A stretch of 64,000 nucleotides of DNA, taken from NCBI GenBank assembly GCA_050288705.1, contig JBNKEI010000198.1, forward strand, positions 5,975 through 69,974, read 5' to 3'. Both the position numbers and the translations under genes were made by a program. Shown piece after piece: positions 27,296-36,624 of this stretch (position 1 is the stretch's first letter; each line of letters opens with the position of its first letter). The notes under the pieces were generated by a model. It saw only the letters and a list, made by a program, of their open reading frames with translations. It was not told the DNA's origin and searched no databases. Source of the DNA: JBNKEI01 sp050288705 (GTDB taxonomy: Bacteria > Myxococcota > Myxococcia > Myxococcales > UBA5297).

Positions 27296-27706
27296 TTAAT
27301 CATTCCAAGGATCTGAATTACGAAGCTTGGCTCGAATTACCCGTCCGCTCACGCGGTTGACTAGCACTTTTGCCCGATCGTGCCCATGGTCCCCTAGTAA
27401 ATCTACCCGGTAGTTGCCATCACGGTGTACATTAACTTTCAATACTCTGCTTATTCGCAAACCTTGAGAACGAGCAAAGCTGATTGCAATACTAATAGCC
27501 TCTTGCTGAGAAATGGATTTTGGTGGTCGCCTACGATGATTATGAGGAGGAGGCGGCGGAGTCCGTGGCTCTGCACGTGTTTTTGGTGGTGGAGGTGGTG
27601 GAGGAGAATGAGCCGGGGGATTCCTGACTGGTCTGGACCGGACAGGAACCACCAAACAACCAGCAAAAACGGTCAGCGAAAGCAAAAGCAACATTGACTT
27701 ATTCAT
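27296..27706 (-). CDS. Proline-rich lipoprotein with a PepSY-like C-terminal domain
   Basis: Protein of 136 residues. The signal peptide ends in FAGC17, a lipobox. Residues about 30-62 are dominated by proline (two poly-Pro runs) with Arg and His. The C-terminal 70 residues (SQQEAISIAISFARSQGLRI, then VNVHRDGNYRVDLLGDHGHDRAKVLVN) resemble a PepSY-type fold: a helix followed by a beta-sheet. A periplasm-spanning linker plus small domain is suggested. It is convergent with hflC; nothing adjacent indicates its role. Confidence 0.65.
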   Translation of the reverse strand: MNKSMLLLLSLTVFAGCLVVPVRSRPVRNPPAHSPPPPPPPKTRAEPRTPPPPPHNHRRRPPKSISQQEAISIAISFARSQGLRISRVLKVNVHRDGNYRVDLLGDHGHDRAKVLVNRVSGRVIRAKLRNSDPWND

Positions 27707-27813
27707 GCAGTTTCTCCATTAAGCTAACCTTTGACTAGAGCTTACTAGCTCTTAAGCACAATGCCTATAAGGACTGCTTGCCCATAACTCTGTGCTGAAT
27801 TACCTCTTCCCCT

Positions 27814-28161
27814 ATGCACTTGGCTTCCAAATACCTATCATTCGCCGTAATCTTCTCGGCAGGAATAGTGGTGGGAACAGGGTGGAAAGCAATCTTCCCA
27901 GAAACGATCGTCCAGCCTAGCATAGAGATGCCAGAATCTCAGCCAGCAACCAACCCAATAACTACAAGGTCTGACCTAGTAAACCAGCAGCTTGATATTT
28001 TGGAAGCTCGTTTATACCAAACTCAGGCATCAGTCTCTTTTTGGGGCCAATTAGCAACTCGGAGACAAAAAATTGCTGCCATTACTTGTGAAAACGCCGA
28101 AAAACACGCAAAGGGCATACTACTACACCTGAGCAAAAACCACCTCCGAAACCCAAAATAG
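27814..28161 (+). CDS. Small signal-anchored protein of unknown function
   Basis: Protein of 115 residues with one N-terminal hydrophobic segment (about 8-26), an uncharged Pro/Thr/Ser stretch and a helical C-terminal half with QLDILEARLYQTQASVSFWGQL. The upstream ribosome site is poor. I recognise no family. It is divergent from the proline-rich lipoprotein and may be periplasmic; whether it is a gene is moderately likely. Confidence 0.45.
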   Translation: MHLASKYLSFAVIFSAGIVVGTGWKAIFPETIVQPSIEMPESQPATNPITTRSDLVNQQLDILEARLYQTQASVSFWGQLATRRQKIAAITCENAEKHAKGILLHLSKNHLRNPK

Positions 28162-28382
28162 ATTCCTTCTAGCCAAGAATTCGGGCAATATATATACCCC
28201 GTTGAAAACATGTTCACTTTTCTAAAGAATTCCTAAAGATAGATTTGATGAAAAGAACTCGGAAGTAGTATCATTCGCCCCGTCGAGCAGAGCACTAGCC
28301 GAAAGGAATAATTGGGGTTTTGGCAACTGCCTCATTAAAAAAATGGTATAGTCGTTGCAACATTTGCTAGGAGTAATGCTAC

Positions 28383-30335
28383 ATGAATTGCACTCCTGAG
28401 CGCCCCTCCAATGTACCTCTGGATGCGCACTGGATTGAAGAAGAGCAAGAGTGGGAACACAGTCCGCTAGCTGATTCCCAAGCAAAGCAGGGACTAGTTC
28501 GCTACTGGCGAAGAGACGGTTCGCTAAAATTGGAATGCCAATTTCGCGACGGTATCCCCCATGGTCCTTACCAAAGGTTCCATGAAAATGGTTCGGTGGC
28601 ACAGAACGGACAGTTTCACAACGGACGCCTGCATTCTACTTGCACTTGGTACAATACCTCTGGCCAGTCGACCTCCGAGTCGAGCCAACGCAACGAAACT
28701 TCTGAACACGTTTATCGTACCGAAATCGATTATGAATATGGAAAGATAATGGCAACTCGTTTTTTTAACCGAGCGGGAGATCGAATTTGTTCCGATGGTT
28801 CAGCCTTCCCTTCAATCCCCCAACAAGTTCCTGCGCATGCCGAGTTTCGGCCCGATTCCAGAACCTGGTGCTATGGACCATTGGACGAACAAAACCTGCG
28901 CGTCGGTAAATGGATGGTTTGGAGCGAAGGCGGAGAACTATTGGAAACCACCGATTTTCAGAACGGGGTTCCCCACGGATCGCACTTTGAACAGATAATT
29001 GATTCTCAGCGGTTTCGTGTCCCTCAAATCTCAACGGTGCAGGGAAATTTTCAAGAGGGCCAGGCAGTAGGCGAGTGGGTCTGGTTAGACAGTCAGGAGA
29101 ATATTCGCCATCAAATTGATTTCGGGCCTTTGCGCGATGAAACGTCGCAGTTGAGTTTGGATATTTTTTCAGACGCACGAAAAACTGGTACCGAATGGGA
29201 AACCATTGCCCACAGTTTTGCAAGAGAAGGTCTGCTTGCAGAAGCTTTGTGCGCTTTTGCTAGAGCAGCAGCCAATACCACCAACATCGATGGATTTTTA
29301 CATTTTATTGAGCAACATAGCCCGCCACTAACTTCTTACAGAGAACAAAAATTCGCCATCAGTTTGCCGGAAAAAGAATGCACTCCAGTGCGAGTTTTAG
29401 GTAATGAATTGGTTCGAGGAGAAAAAATCGCATATTTACTTCGCTCCATGGCTTTGACATTACATTCTGTACAGCGTAATCGGGCTGCTCTCGACTATGT
29501 AAATACGGCAATCTTACTGGAGCCTTTTTCCAAAGAAATTTTATCCACCCGAGCTACTATTTTGCTTTCTTTGGGCCTAGATCAGCACGCTGCTATCGAT
29601 GCTCAAGATATTGCTTCGGCACTACCACAAGAAGCAACCTTTCTCCAAGGGTACGCCAAAATTCTTTTCCCAATCTTTGACTTTTGGCCGTTAAGCGAGC
29701 AGCCACAAACCAATTTTGAAGGTCTACCCGAATCTCCTTCGCAACCTCTCGACGCTATCCAGCGAGTTGTACAAAAGTACGCCACTAGGCTCATGCTAAT
29801 ACGCGAGCGAGTTCGCTCTTTTGCCTATCCTACCGTACGCTGGATGATTCCGGACCTAAGCTTTTTATTGACCGATGGTCCAGTACTTCTTGACCGATGT
29901 ACTGTAGAGATTTCATTTATCGGCGAGGAATCTACTCGTCCAGTGGAAATTGATGAAACCCTGGACGTAGCAAGGTGGGACTTACCATCTCTCATGAGTC
30001 AAGCCAGGTACGAATGGAATGCGCTGACATGGCTTTGCTGGAGCGTCGGGCTTACCGACGTAGCTATGCCTTATACAATTAGCGCTCCAGGCGAGTTTGG
30101 GTTGGCAGCGGGAATGTCAGCAGAAAGACTGTGGATTTGCAGAGATACGATTCAGAATCGATCTAGGGAAGCCAAGGCATCGGGATTCATTTGGGAAGGG
30201 CTTCCTCTAGAAGAATTAGATGAATCTCTTTTGAGAATTGCTGAATCTCAATATGCGGAAATGCAAGCCATGTTTAAATGGCTGTCATTTATTGAAAATC
30301 AATCCCCGTGGCAAGAAGACTTACGCGAAAGCTAA
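28383..30335 (+). CDS. Large protein with N-terminal MORN-type repeats and a TPR region
   Basis: Cytoplasmic protein of 650 residues (no signal peptide). The first 230 residues hold several MORN_2/YwqK-type repeats: LVRYWRRDGSLKLECQFRDGIPHGPYQRF, HENGSVAQNGQFHNGRLHSTCTWY and WMVWSEGGELLETTDFQNGVPHGSHFEQ. Residues about 265-430 are helical and TPR-like (ALCAFARAAANTTNIDG, ALDYVNTAILLEPFSKEILSTRATILLSLG). The C-terminal 200 residues are not recognised. GGAG precedes the ATG. The FHA-domain gene follows 22 bases later, so the pair is probably an operon. Confidence 0.75.
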   Translation: MNCTPERPSNVPLDAHWIEEEQEWEHSPLADSQAKQGLVRYWRRDGSLKLECQFRDGIPHGPYQRFHENGSVAQNGQFHNGRLHSTCTWYNTSGQSTSESSQRNETSEHVYRTEIDYEYGKIMATRFFNRAGDRICSDGSAFPSIPQQVPAHAEFRPDSRTWCYGPLDEQNLRVGKWMVWSEGGELLETTDFQNGVPHGSHFEQIIDSQRFRVPQISTVQGNFQEGQAVGEWVWLDSQENIRHQIDFGPLRDETSQLSLDIFSDARKTGTEWETIAHSFAREGLLAEALCAFARAAANTTNIDGFLHFIEQHSPPLTSYREQKFAISLPEKECTPVRVLGNELVRGEKIAYLLRSMALTLHSVQRNRAALDYVNTAILLEPFSKEILSTRATILLSLGLDQHAAIDAQDIASALPQEATFLQGYAKILFPIFDFWPLSEQPQTNFEGLPESPSQPLDAIQRVVQKYATRLMLIRERVRSFAYPTVRWMIPDLSFLLTDGPVLLDRCTVEISFIGEESTRPVEIDETLDVARWDLPSLMSQARYEWNALTWLCWSVGLTDVAMPYTISAPGEFGLAAGMSAERLWICRDTIQNRSREAKASGFIWEGLPLEELDESLLRIAESQYAEMQAMFKWLSFIENQSPWQEDLRES

Positions 30336-30357
30336 AACTCCAGCGCTGGAGACGTAA

Positions 30358-31320
30358 ATGAGCAAGCAGGGGCGAAGCGCCCGTACGTTATTTGTTTCAG
30401 ATCTTCTCTGGAAGACTATGACGCAAATGGCCGAAGAAATGAGCACTGACATCGATGCCTTGGCAAACCAGGCTTTTTTTACACTGGCAAGGCTTAATGG
30501 GTACGTCATTGCTGGCCGCTTAGGACAGATAATAGCCCCGAGTGTTTCCCCACCAGATTCACCAATTCAGCCCCCAGAAGAACAGATATTTCCAGCAGGT
30601 CAAAGAAGAAATCCCGAGACGTCTCCACCTCCACCTCTGCAACCCATTGAAGCAGAATCGGACATTCCTGAGTCCTCGTCGCCGGCAAGCAGTTCCTACG
30701 ATAGTTCATTGCCCCTGGACGAATTAGCGGAATCTCCTGCGAATGCTCTTCCTGTTAGCCCTGAACACGCTGCCGCTGCTCGTCGCATTGCCTGCATTTC
30801 ACAAGATGTTGATGAGCTTCCCCCTTGCGATCCTTTCCCCGAGCCGGCAAATAAATTCCCGCATTCTCGGTCCTTGTATCCGACTAGAAACGACGGATCA
30901 GCATCACAGGTGTTTCATCCTGCCTCGCCGCCGCCGGCGATAGATGACGTTAAAGACGTGTCGCGCAAGAAGACTATTCTAGATACGAACGAAGCAAACA
31001 TTTTTCTAGCGCCCGACACCTCTTCCTACTCCGAGTATCAACCCACTCTCTTCATCGAGTACGGAGAACAGGCACCAATAAAAGTTGACTCCAGCCGATT
31101 CCTCATTGGACGGGGTCCACACTGCAATTTGGTCATCGAATCAAAGCAGGTTTCTCGCGAGCATGCTTTGTTAGTCCGCGGAGCCGAGGGAGTCATCATC
31201 GAGGATCTTAACTCGCTCAATGGCACATGGTTCAACCAGTTACGCATTAGCAAACGAAAGATCGAGGATGGGGATACCTTTACCCTCGGCTCGGAACCAA
31301 TCCGCTGCAGCATTCGCTAA
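30358..31320 (+). CDS. FHA-domain protein with N-terminal helical domain
   Basis: Protein of 320 residues in three parts. Residues 1-60 are basic then helical (RTLFVSDLLWKTMTQMAEEMSTDIDALANQAF), reminiscent of a ribbon-helix-helix or helical dimer. Residues about 65-225 are a disordered Pro/Ser linker. The last 95 residues are an FHA domain with all hallmarks: GRGPHCNLVIESKQVSREHALL and EDLNSLNGTWFN. FHA domains bind phosphothreonine. A similar domain at the C-terminus of a linker protein is common in Myxococcota kinase networks. No Ser/Thr kinase is visible nearby. Confidence 0.85.
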   Translation: MSKQGRSARTLFVSDLLWKTMTQMAEEMSTDIDALANQAFFTLARLNGYVIAGRLGQIIAPSVSPPDSPIQPPEEQIFPAGQRRNPETSPPPPLQPIEAESDIPESSSPASSSYDSSLPLDELAESPANALPVSPEHAAAARRIACISQDVDELPPCDPFPEPANKFPHSRSLYPTRNDGSASQVFHPASPPPAIDDVKDVSRKKTILDTNEANIFLAPDTSSYSEYQPTLFIEYGEQAPIKVDSSRFLIGRGPHCNLVIESKQVSREHALLVRGAEGVIIEDLNSLNGTWFNQLRISKRKIEDGDTFTLGSEPIRCSIR

Positions 31321-31463
31321 TGGGGTCTTTCTTTCGGATCTGAATTTCATTTCTGAAAAATAATTGCGACCTTAAAAGGTGCTGATAACAATAAGGCCAG
31401 CAAAATCAAAAGTTTATCTCAACCTACCGCCTGGCACACCCCATGCTATCTAGCAAGACAAGC

Positions 31464-31534
31464 GAGACGCAGTGCTCAGAGCTGAAGCAGGTCCCCCCCC
31501 CGCCGCTTCAGTCGTCGCTGCGTCTCGTCTTTTC
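31464..31534. terminator. Long two-tier hairpin, probable terminator
   Basis: Outer arms GAGACGCAG (31464-31472) and CTGCGTCTC (31518-31526) enclose inner arms CTGAAGC (31482-31488) and GCTTCAG (31505-31511). The apical loop contains nine consecutive C. The plus-strand transcript ends GTCTTTTCC after the outer arm. It lies between the convergent FHA gene and obgE. A small structured RNA is an alternative reading. Confidence 0.6.
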
Positions 31535-31609
31535 CAAGTCACTCAACGCTTTCATAAAAGTTCTCCTCCGTCGCCCTTAGTCGTCCTAAGCGGAGAAACC
31601 TGAATAAAA

Positions 31610-32620
31610 TTATCGCTTTGAGGAAAAAATATGCGCAGCAACGGCGTCCAACAATGACTCCAGTCCTTCACCAGTTGCTGATGACATAAGAAATACTGGA
31701 GTCTCGTTTTGTCCCAACTTGCCAACCAACTCTTTGGCACGCTCACGCGCTTCTGGGATATCAATTTTATTTGCGGCAACCAACTGAGGCTTGGATGCTA
31801 ATTCTGGACTATACATGCTAAGTTCGCGATTAAGCACTTCTAAATCGTTATAAGGATCGCGACCTTCACCCTCGGCGCTACAATCGATCATGTGCACCAG
31901 CAGCCGACATCGCGCTACGTGCTTTAGAAAACGCAGGCCTAGGCCAACCCCACTATGAGCTCCCTCGATTATTCCCGGGATATCAGCCATTACGAACGAA
32001 AGGCGATCTTTGTACTGAACAACTCCCAGATGGGGCGTAATGGTAGTAAACGGATAATCAGCAATTTTAGGCCGTGCTTTACTTAAATGAGAGATTAGCG
32101 TTGATTTGCCTGCATTGGGGAATCCGAGCAATCCCACATCGGCTAAAAGCCTTAGTTCAAGAATTACATCCTTCTCTTCGCCCGGCGTGCCCGGCTGAGC
32201 AAATCGTGGCGCTTGGCGAGTAGAGGTAGCAAAGTTCATATTTCCTAAGCCGCCTTTACCTCCTTGCACCAACACTACCTGCTGGCCATGACGAGTTAAA
32301 TCGACAATAACTTCACGAGTCCCTGCTTGTAAAACGCGGGTTCCTACCGGGACTTTCAAGATTTCGTTAGAGCCATCACGGCCATTACAATCGTTACCCC
32401 GCCCAGGTTCGCCATTTGCGGCCTGGTGAATAGGCTCGAAACGATAGTCTAATAAGGTAGTATAACTTTGATCGGCCTCCAGCAAAATCGAGCCGCCATT
32501 TCCCCCATCTCCACCCGACGGCCCACCACGCGGGATATATTTTTCCCTCCGGAAGGCAACTGCGCCCTTGCCTCCGTCACCGGCCTTAACATGGACGCAA
32601 ACCTCGTCGACAAACCTCAC
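31610..32620 (-). CDS. obgE: Obg/CgtA ribosome-assembly GTPase
   Basis: GTPase of 336 residues: glycine-rich Obg domain (VHVKAGDGGKGAVAFRREKYIPRGGPSGGDGG), then a G domain with GFPNAGKS (166-173), the switch II DIPGI and NKID. No C-terminal OCT extension, so it is the short form. It acts in 50S maturation and stress control. The start is GTG. It completes the conserved rplU-rpmA-obgE operon and lies 89 bases downstream of rpmA. Confidence 0.96.
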   Translation of the reverse strand: MRFVDEVCVHVKAGDGGKGAVAFRREKYIPRGGPSGGDGGNGGSILLEADQSYTTLLDYRFEPIHQAANGEPGRGNDCNGRDGSNEILKVPVGTRVLQAGTREVIVDLTRHGQQVVLVQGGKGGLGNMNFATSTRQAPRFAQPGTPGEEKDVILELRLLADVGLLGFPNAGKSTLISHLSKARPKIADYPFTTITPHLGVVQYKDRLSFVMADIPGIIEGAHSGVGLGLRFLKHVARCRLLVHMIDCSAEGEGRDPYNDLEVLNRELSMYSPELASKPQLVAANKIDIPEARERAKELVGKLGQNETPVFLMSSATGEGLESLLDAVAAHIFSSKR

Positions 32621-32709
32621 GGCTCGATCACTCTCAACCTTCTACAGACTGGCCAAACAAAATCCGTGCGACCCAGGGCCACACGGCAATCTGATAAGAA
32701 ACAACCTAC

Positions 32710-33018
32710 TTAAGCTTTTGCAGCCTGACCTAACTTCTTCTGCTCTTCAAGAACTTTGTACTGTTCGGGCGTGTATACAGAAACGCGAGTACGCTCTCGA
32801 CCTTCTCGTTCGTAGCGAACCATTCCGTTAATAGTAGCGAAAATTGAGTAATCACGCCCCATTCCTACGTTACTACCAGGATGGATTCTTGTACCCACTT
32901 GCCGCACCAATATACTGCCCGAGGTCACGCTTTGCCCACCAAATACCTTTACGCCGCGCCGCTGACCAGGAGAGTCTCGTCCGTTGCGGCTAGAACCTTG
33001 ACCTTTTTTGTGTGCCAT
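32710..33018 (-). CDS. rpmA: 50S ribosomal protein L27
   Basis: Protein of 102 residues starting MAHKKGQGSSRNGRDSPGQRRGVK, the diagnostic N-terminus of L27, which reaches the peptidyl-transferase centre. The C-terminus is about fifteen residues longer than in E. coli and Lys/Gln/Ala rich. I moved the start to ATG 33018 from a longer in-frame opening at 33150, because the family always begins MAxKKG. Confidence 0.96.
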   Translation of the reverse strand: MAHKKGQGSSRNGRDSPGQRRGVKVFGGQSVTSGSILVRQVGTRIHPGSNVGMGRDYSIFATINGMVRYEREGRERTRVSVYTPEQYKVLEEQKKLGQAAKA

Positions 33019-33079
33019 GATGCTGACCTTTTGTCTTTGCCGGAAGTCCCCTAATCGGAACTCCTGGAATCCAAATTCG

Positions 33080-33415
33080 CTAGGCGCGAATTCCGGTAAT
33101 CTTGATCTCGGTATACTTCTGTCGATGTCCCTGACGCCGAGTAAACCCAAAATAGTTCTTCACAAAGTGAAGAGCCTTAGGCCCCTTCGCCATTTGCTCC
33201 ACGATTTCCGCCTCGACTTGCGCACCATCAACTAGCGGCTTGCCTACTTTTGGAACGGAATTTACGGCATCATTCGTACCGCTAGAGGCGCCAATCATCA
33301 ACACTTCATTAAAAGTCAATTTGGAACCATTGTCTCCAGGCAAAAGCTCCACTCGCAGGACATCGCCTTCCTGTACCCGGTACTGCTTGCCGCCGGTTTT
33401 AATCACTGCATACAT
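33080..33415 (-). CDS. rplU: 50S ribosomal protein L21
   Basis: Protein of 111 residues: MYAVIKTGGKQYRVQEGDVLRVE at the start and KNYFGFTRRQGHRQKYTEIKITGI at the end are the L21 signatures. It has a short insertion near residue 45 (ASSGTNDAVNSVPKVG). First gene of rplU-rpmA-obgE, 61 bases before rpmA. Confidence 0.96.
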   Translation of the reverse strand: MYAVIKTGGKQYRVQEGDVLRVELLPGDNGSKLTFNEVLMIGASSGTNDAVNSVPKVGKPLVDGAQVEAEIVEQMAKGPKALHFVKNYFGFTRRQGHRQKYTEIKITGIRA

Positions 33416-33790
33416 CGGTAACCCCTTAACTAACCAGCCTTACGGCCGTGAACATACTGGAAACCCGCGCTACCACACTCCTGAACACTGTAAGAGATAC
33501 GATAAGCTCGGCATACCAAAACCTAATATTAACTTCTTCCGGCGGACACCACTACGCCCGTTACCAACAAGCGCGGCGACCCGGTTGATGAAAGCGCGCT
33601 TCTAATCCATCTTGCTTATGGTGTCAAGTAACTGGTCGAGAGTGACACGTACTGATTTAGCACTAAAAATATTCATTTTGCCAGAAAATTGATGTCGACC
33701 TGCTTGTAACCGCCTGTAGGCCATCCTATCATGCGTGAGCTTGAAAGCATTTTCTGCAAGCTTAACCCTATTTGGGTAGCGAAAGGACAC
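33416..33790. other. Divergent intergenic region between rplU and ispB
   Basis: About 375 bases that must hold the promoters of rplU (minus) and ispB (plus). A 62-codon minus frame (33602-33790) overlaps the ispB start region and has no ribosome site. I see no convincing L21-leader structure or RNA gene. Confidence 0.5.
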
Positions 33791-34768
33791 ATGACTAGGA
33801 AAAGTTCTGAGGAGTTTGTCGCCGCTGTAGAAAAACGCATGAATCTTTTGCTCACCGCTCCCGACAAAAAGGAGAACCGAAGGTGGGATTGCAGCAACAT
33901 TCTTTCTGAAGCTGCCCGCCGTCTTTGTCTCAATTCTGGCGGAAAACGTGTTCGGCCAAAGCTAATTTTGTTATTGGGCGAAGCCCTAGGAGTGGGATAT
34001 ACTGCTTTGGAAGCTATCGCAGTTACTGCGGAGCTAATTCATGCTGCCAGCCTTTTGCATGACGATGTGGTCGACGAAGCCGCTTTGCGACGCGGTCTAG
34101 CCACTGCTAACAACCAATTCGGAAACTCGGTAGCAGTACTGGCGGGAGATTGGCTGTTATCCAATGCCTTTACCTCTTTAGATAATCTTCCTAGGCAAAT
34201 CACCACTGACGCCCTGCACGTGGTAGCCGAAATGTCTCGAGCAGCCATACTAGAAGTGGAAGCCCGCGGCCAAATTGACCTTACCATTGACGATTGGTAC
34301 ACGATTGCTGCCGGAAAAACTGGTGCTTTGTTCGGATGGTGCGGCAAGTCAGTGGCTCGGCTCAGCGAACGAGCCGATATGGTTCCAGCGTTGGACACTT
34401 TTGGCCGTCGACTGGGACTCGCCTTTCAGCTAGCCGACGATTTAAAGGATTTGGTGGAAAAGGAGTCTGGAAAGGACCGTTTCTGCGATATCAAAAACCG
34501 CAGTCCTTCTTTACCCATCATTTGGGCTACCAAGCAATCTGCTGATTTATATTCCCAGCTTTCCCTAGCTTGGTCGAAACCGACTATGGAGCCAGAGGAA
34601 GTTCAGCAATTGGGAAATCTTCTTATTGCTCATGGGGCCGACACCATGGCCGTTACTGAATTAGAGAACGAGGTATCGCAAGCGGTGGCTTGCCTTCAGC
34701 CATTGGGCGATCTTCCCTGGATTGATAAAATCGCTAATTTGGCTCAATCCTTTGCACCAAAGAGTTGA
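33791..34768 (+). CDS. ispB: Polyprenyl diphosphate synthase (IspB-like)
   Basis: Trans-prenyltransferase of 325 residues that elongates isopentenyl units, probably for the side chain of the respiratory quinone. It has GGKRVRPKLIL, the first aspartate-rich motif LLHDDVVDEAALRRG (Asp91-92) and the second LADDLKDL (Asp216-217). The chain-length region before the first motif is AELIHAASLLHDD. I chose ATG 33791 because AAAGGA precedes it; an upstream ATG at 33731 lacks a ribosome site. Divergent from rplU, a common arrangement. Confidence 0.93.
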   Translation: MTRKSSEEFVAAVEKRMNLLLTAPDKKENRRWDCSNILSEAARRLCLNSGGKRVRPKLILLLGEALGVGYTALEAIAVTAELIHAASLLHDDVVDEAALRRGLATANNQFGNSVAVLAGDWLLSNAFTSLDNLPRQITTDALHVVAEMSRAAILEVEARGQIDLTIDDWYTIAAGKTGALFGWCGKSVARLSERADMVPALDTFGRRLGLAFQLADDLKDLVEKESGKDRFCDIKNRSPSLPIIWATKQSADLYSQLSLAWSKPTMEPEEVQQLGNLLIAHGADTMAVTELENEVSQAVACLQPLGDLPWIDKIANLAQSFAPKS

Positions 34769-35220
34769 GAATAGAGAAACTACTAATATATAGTTTTCGG
34801 TTACATTCATTGACCAATATTAGGTCATTGTATTAATTATTTCTCTGCACAAGCGAGGAATCACCTGCCTAAGCTGTTGTTGGACATAGGCTTGCGTAGT
34901 ACCATATCTTAGTGATGGGTTGGCTTTTCAAAATCTCGATATGTTAAGCATCCTCCGGTTCATAACGTGCAAGAAGAATGAACTGAAAGACTAGTTAGAT
35001 AAGGTATGAGTATTGCTATTGTCGAAGGGGAATTGATTAGCTGGGCACGCAAGCGCGTTTGGGTATTTATTCTTAGCCACACCTCCAGAAGAAGAGACCT
35101 TGCCATTCCCAGACCTTCGAACAGTAAAAAATAGCATGACTATGTGCTTGCTATTCCTCATGACAGTTTTTGTTCCGAAAGCACTGGCGCTAACCAATCC
35201 CGCAGAGTAATCGCCCGAGT
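34769..35220. other. 452-base region without a supported gene
   Basis: Lies between the ends of two convergent genes. It has AT-rich sequence at 34780-34850 with a weak dyad TGACC (34811-34815) and GGTCA (34823-34827). A 77-codon minus frame (34991-35224) begins with TTG overlapping the stop of the glycosyltransferase gene, but its composition is not protein-like. It may be decayed sequence at the edge of the glycan locus. Confidence 0.45.
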
Positions 35221-36624
35221 TCAACGCACGAAAGATGCGAGGTCTCGGATGCGACGAGCCGGAATACCTCCGTACAGACCATTAGGTTCACAGTCCTTAG
35301 TAACCACTGACCCCGCGGCCACGACTACATCATTTCCAATCGTCACACCGGGAAGCACAATCGCGCGCGCACCAATCCAGACCCTGTCGCCGATTGTGAC
35401 GGCGTGGCCAACAGGCTCGCGGCGATAGTGTCCCGTTTCGTCGAACAAATGCGTGCTTGTAACAATGAGCACCTGCATGGCGACGTGGCAGTCGCGGCCT
35501 ATGGCAATCGGAGCGAAGGATTCCATGTACACGTCTGAGTTCATGAACGTGCCCTCTCCAATGGTGATCGATATCGACTCTCCTCCGACGATTTTGCAAC
35601 GCGGCAACACATTCGGGGTGCGAACGTCGAGGCCCAGCGCGCGGTAGAGGAGCCACCGTAACGCGCGCGGCACAAGCACGGAGCCGCACATCGTGTTGAG
35701 ATACAGACCCCTGAGAGCCCAAGTGGCATCCTCACTTAAACTCCTGGCCACCAAACGGGCGCCAAAACGTCTAATCGTACGCTTGTATCTTTCTTCGACC
35801 ATCAATCGCAGGAAATGTTCTTTTAAGATAAATCCTACAATTGCCACTTGAATCGTTATATCTTTACGATGCTTTTGCGATATATATCTAAGATTGGCTA
35901 TAGATTGCTCGGTTTTTTTTTCGGAATTTCTGTGAACCAAATGATAGTTTTCTATCGTCACATCTCTTCTGAATTTCAATCCATGCCTATATAGACGGTA
36001 TGCCAATTCTATATCTTCATGTCCCCAACCATTAAAGCTCTCATCAAACCCTCCAATTTCGTCTAAGGCTTTTTTAGGCACAGAGATATTTCCGGTAAAA
36101 AACCCCAACCATTGGAATGGGCTTAATTCAACAAACAATAAACGTAAGACAAATTTCGGCAACGGATTTGCTTCAATACAAATTCTGTCGCCAAAACACG
36201 TTTTAAAATTAAAAAAGTTAGCTCTTTGACATAAGGCGTCTATCTCGTTTTCAGACAACAAGATCTCCTTTCTTCCACCCAGTATTACTGTGTTTGTATC
36301 GCGATTTGAAATATGTTTCTTTATAAAATCAGGCTCAGGTATCCTGTCGTCATCAACTAAAATTATGATTTCACCTCTCGCTTTCTCAATACCCCTATTC
36401 CTAGCAGCAGATCTCCCACAGTTTTTTTCCAAGACAAGCTTTATGGGCTCGTATGAAAATCGTATCAAATCAAAAGCTTCAATAGTTTCTTTCTTATTTC
36501 CATCAAAAACGACAATAACTTCTATAGAAGCATCTACCTGATTTTCAAATGCTTTAAGCACTGCACGAAGTCTCGTAATTTTGTCTTTTGTTGGTATTAT
36601 GATGCTTGCCTTGATATTGCTCAT
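35221..36624 (-). CDS. Chimeric glycosyltransferase (GT2) fused to a hexapeptide acetyltransferase
   Basis: Protein of 467 residues. Residues 1 to about 240 are a GT-A family 2 glycosyltransferase: KASIIIPTKDK, GRSAARNRGIEKA, the DXD-like VDDDRIPEP, and the acceptor-side FDESFNGWGHEDIELAYRL. Residues about 335-465 are a left-handed beta-helix O-acetyltransferase with hexad repeats (ITIGEGTFMNSDVYMES, IAIGRDCHVAMQVLI, VTIGDRVWIGARAIVLPGVTIGNDVVVAAGSVV) ending in GGIPARRIR. The two halves differ in base composition: A+T rich for the transferase, clearly G+C richer for the acetyltransferase, with the change near 35,770-35,830. It overlaps the flippase gene by four bases. It likely adds and acetylates a sugar in a surface glycan. 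Confidence 0.88.
   Translation of the reverse strand: MSNIKASIIIPTKDKITRLRAVLKAFENQVDASIEVIVVFDGNKKETIEAFDLIRFSYEPIKLVLEKNCGRSAARNRGIEKARGEIIILVDDDRIPEPDFIKKHISNRDTNTVILGGRKEILLSENEIDALCQRANFFNFKTCFGDRICIEANPLPKFVLRLLFVELSPFQWLGFFTGNISVPKKALDEIGGFDESFNGWGHEDIELAYRLYRHGLKFRRDVTIENYHLVHRNSEKKTEQSIANLRYISQKHRKDITIQVAIVGFILKEHFLRLMVEERYKRTIRRFGARLVARSLSEDATWALRGLYLNTMCGSVLVPRALRWLLYRALGLDVRTPNVLPRCKIVGGESISITIGEGTFMNSDVYMESFAPIAIGRDCHVAMQVLIVTSTHLFDETGHYRREPVGHAVTIGDRVWIGARAIVLPGVTIGNDVVVAAGSVVTKDCEPNGLYGGIPARRIRDLASFVR

Noticed and set aside
33602..33790. 62-codon minus-strand frame between rplU and ispB
   Set aside because: Overlaps the start region of ispB, has no ribosome site and resembles no family.
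34991..35224. 77-codon minus-strand frame after the chimeric glycosyltransferase
   Set aside because: Starts with TTG inside the preceding stop region; composition is not protein-like, so it is described only as part of the gene-free gap.
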